A stretch of DNA of 64,000 nucleotides from Phycisphaeraceae bacterium (GTDB taxonomy: Bacteria > Planctomycetota > Phycisphaerae > Phycisphaerales > Phycisphaeraceae): contig JANQSF010000012.1 in assembly GCA_028284155.1 (NCBI GenBank), positions 1-64,000 on the forward strand, read 5' to 3'. Below, in pieces: positions 62,391-64,000 of this stretch. The first letter of the stretch is position 1, and the number at the start of each line of letters is the position of its first letter. The notes under the pieces were generated by a model that saw only the letters and a program-made list of their open reading frames with translations, searched no databases and was not told the origin of the DNA. The position numbers were made by a program, and so were the translations under genes.

Positions 62391-64000
62391 ATGCCGCGCC
62401 TCACCACCGCATTGGCTCTGGCCGCCCTGCTCATCCCTTCCGCCGCGCTGCGTGCGCAGGAGGATGTCGGCGCGAAGGTCTATCGCGCGATCCACCCGTC
62501 CGTCGCCTCGCTCAAGAGCCTGGAAGGCTCGGGCACAGGCTTCGCCATCAACGACGACGGCCTGATCCTGACCAACGCGCACGTCATGACCTCGCCGCTG
62601 CCCTATCAATGCCGAATCGACGTGTATGAAAACGGCAAGACCTGGAGCCAGGTCTTCCGCGAGGTCAAGATGATCGGCATCCACCCCGACCTCGACCTGG
62701 CGCTTGTCAAGGTCGACGTCAAGAAGTTGGGCGCCGGCGTCAAGACCAAGCCCGTCCGCCTGGCGCGGGCGAACAACATCGTGCCCGGCGAAACGGTGTT
62801 CGCAATCGGCAACCCCGGTGCCGGCGGCGGCAAGTCGTTGGACAAGACGATCACCAACGGCGTGATCAGCGCCACCGCACGTGAGTTGGAAGGCGTGACC
62901 TACATCCAGTTCAGCGCACCGGTCAACCCGGGCAATTCCGGCGGGCCGCTGGTGAGCAAGAAGGGTGAGATCCTCGGCGCGGTCACGCTCAAGGGCGGGC
63001 AGGACGGCGTGGGTTACGCGATCCCGCTGACCAAGTTCGACCAGAAAGAATTCGTTGCGCTCAAGGACCGCAAGGTCGATTCGGAGTCAGCCAAGAAGAT
63101 GATCGCGGCCGGCGACCGGCTTGTCGGCATCGCCAATCAACAGGGCGACGCGCGACGCAAGGCGTTCGGGTACTACCAAGCCGCACAGGCCTATCGGCAG
63201 GCCCTGGCCCGCACGCCCGGTGAGCGGTCGCTCTATTTCAAGGTCGGCGGCCTTGAGCGACGCATCGGCCGACACCCCATCGCCGCCGCCTACCTCGTCC
63301 GCGGCCTCGAGCTCGACCCGTGGTTCGGCAAGGACGCGTACGTCGATCTCGGTTTGGCCCTCTCGGCCGCGGGGCGAGCGCAGGACGCCCGCGTCGTGTT
63401 CGACGAGACATTCAGTAAGTTCACCGAAGACACCGACGTGATCGCGATCGACATCGCCAAGGCTTACTACAAGGCCGAGAAGCATTTCGACGCCGCCTAC
63501 CACGCTCGGCTCGCCGCGGCGCTTGGGCCGATCCCGCGACTCAAAGACGAGATGATGCAACTGTTCGACCACTGCCGCGACCGCGTCGACCCGGACCGCG
63601 TCGAAGAGTTGGACGGGCTGACCAAGGACATGGACGCAAGGGTCGCCAAGATGCGCAAGGCCGCGAAGGTCGCCAAGTCGAATAAGACGCCTTACGTCAA
63701 CAAGCCGTTCGAGACGCTTATCACCCGCTACGACCCGCTGCCGGCCAAGGACGGCGACGAACCCAAGAACCTGTGGGGCGACACGACAGACCAGACGGCC
63801 AAGAAAGACGCGCAGGCCGACCCGTTCACCAATCTGGTCCCCGGCGGCACGGCCGTCGCCACGCCGCTCACCCCGACCGTCACACCCAAGCCGCCCGTGA
63901 CGCCGACTGTCACACCCAAGCCGAAGCCCAAGCCCAAGCCGAAGGTCGACCCGATCGCCCGACGGATCGACGAGAAGATCAGCCTTGCCAAGCTGCTTTA
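62391..64000 (+). CDS. Secreted HtrA/DegP-like trypsin-fold protease with TPR-like helices (3' end outside window)
   Basis: The frame is open from the ATG to the window end (over 530 residues). A signal peptide ends near A-L-R-A-Q. The trypsin-fold triad is readable: His64 in T-N-A-H-V-M, Asp102 in D-L-D-L-A-L-V-K, and Ser183 in N-P-G-N-S-G-G-P-L. After the protease domain (about 25-235) comes a helical region with TPR-like units (about 240-400; A-A-Q-A-Y-R-Q-A-L-A and Y-L-V-R-G-L-E-L-D-P-W-F), then Lys/Pro/Thr-rich sequence (T-V-T-P-K-P and K-P-K-P-K-P-K). No PDZ domain was seen. An AGGA site precedes the start. It follows the GspH-like gene on the same strand but after a gap of about 175 bases, so a separate promoter is possible. 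Confidence 0.88.
   Translation, partial: MPRLTTALALAALLIPSAALRAQEDVGAKVYRAIHPSVASLKSLEGSGTGFAINDDGLILTNAHVMTSPLPYQCRIDVYENGKTWSQVFREVKMIGIHPDLDLALVKVDVKKLGAGVKTKPVRLARANNIVPGETVFAIGNPGAGGGKSLDKTITNGVISATARELEGVTYIQFSAPVNPGNSGGPLVSKKGEILGAVTLKGGQDGVGYAIPLTKFDQKEFVALKDRKVDSESAKKMIAAGDRLVGIANQQGDARRKAFGYYQAAQAYRQALARTPGERSLYFKVGGLERRIGRHPIAAAYLVRGLELDPWFGKDAYVDLGLALSAAGRAQDARVVFDETFSKFTEDTDVIAIDIAKAYYKAEKHFDAAYHARLAAALGPIPRLKDEMMQLFDHCRDRVDPDRVEELDGLTKDMDARVAKMRKAAKVAKSNKTPYVNKPFETLITRYDPLPAKDGDEPKNLWGDTTDQTAKKDAQADPFTNLVPGGTAVATPLTPTVTPKPPVTPTVTPKPKPKPKPKVDPIARRIDEKISLAKLL

Overview
The window looks like chromosomal DNA of a high-GC planctomycete, most likely of the class Phycisphaerae. This rests on the combination of sulfatases, DUF1501 proteins, H-X9-DG prepilin-like proteins, a PEP-CTERM protein, a XylR-type AraC regulator, an EF-G-like second factor and giant PilX-like proteins carrying LamG jellyrolls. 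The taxonomic call is inference from gene content; no rRNA or tRNA gene was seen. Layout, left to right. 1-2354 (-): a membrane-anchored DUF4062 protein with 150-bp TPR-like repeats, ending at the window edge in a perfect fold-back that looks like a contig-end chimera. 2751-5442 (-): groES-groEL and a receiver-domain protein. 5794-12000: bioA, an EF-G-like GTPase, a lipoprotein and a MATE exporter. 12167-14075 (+): the two agmatine-to-putrescine enzymes, aguB and aguA. 14110-23670 (-): a seven-gene oligopeptide-type ABC operon that ends in an APH-fold kinase and an active-site-altered enolase. 23906-30532 (+): GNAT, VKOR-DsbA fusion, gatB and two translationally coupled sulfatases. 30593-34009 (-): small Cys-rich protein, prepilin-like protein, ParE-type toxin-antitoxin pair and a DUF1501 protein. 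34157-39687 (+): DAHP synthase, a second DUF1501 protein, a secreted repeat protein and a PEP-CTERM protein. 39779-44431: XylR regulator, two prepilin-like proteins, KDPG aldolase and a DUF2617-like protein. 44628-49962 (+): HEAT protein, small membrane protein, CYTH phosphatase/cyclase, trpF, GNAT and trpS. 50086-51885 (-): an unusual Nramp-like transporter. 52084-62215: a pseudopilin cluster with GspI-like, GspJ-like and two roughly 1300-residue PilX/LamG proteins on one strand and a GspH-like protein divergent from them. It is followed by the start of a secreted HtrA-like protease. Two themes stand out. First, the pseudopilin cluster supplies one candidate for each minor pseudopilin class (H, I, J and a doubled, enlarged K), with carbohydrate-binding-type jellyrolls and an amidotransferase-like fold where a normal K tip domain would be. 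This could be a surface tip or adhesin complex. Second, at least five families of short inverted or palindromic repeats fill intergenic gaps, and three have apparently been inserted in frame into genes: bioA, aguA, and the junction of the two sulfatases, where opposite-strand copies encode the tail of one protein and the signal peptide of the next. All functional calls were made by reading translated sequence, without database searches.
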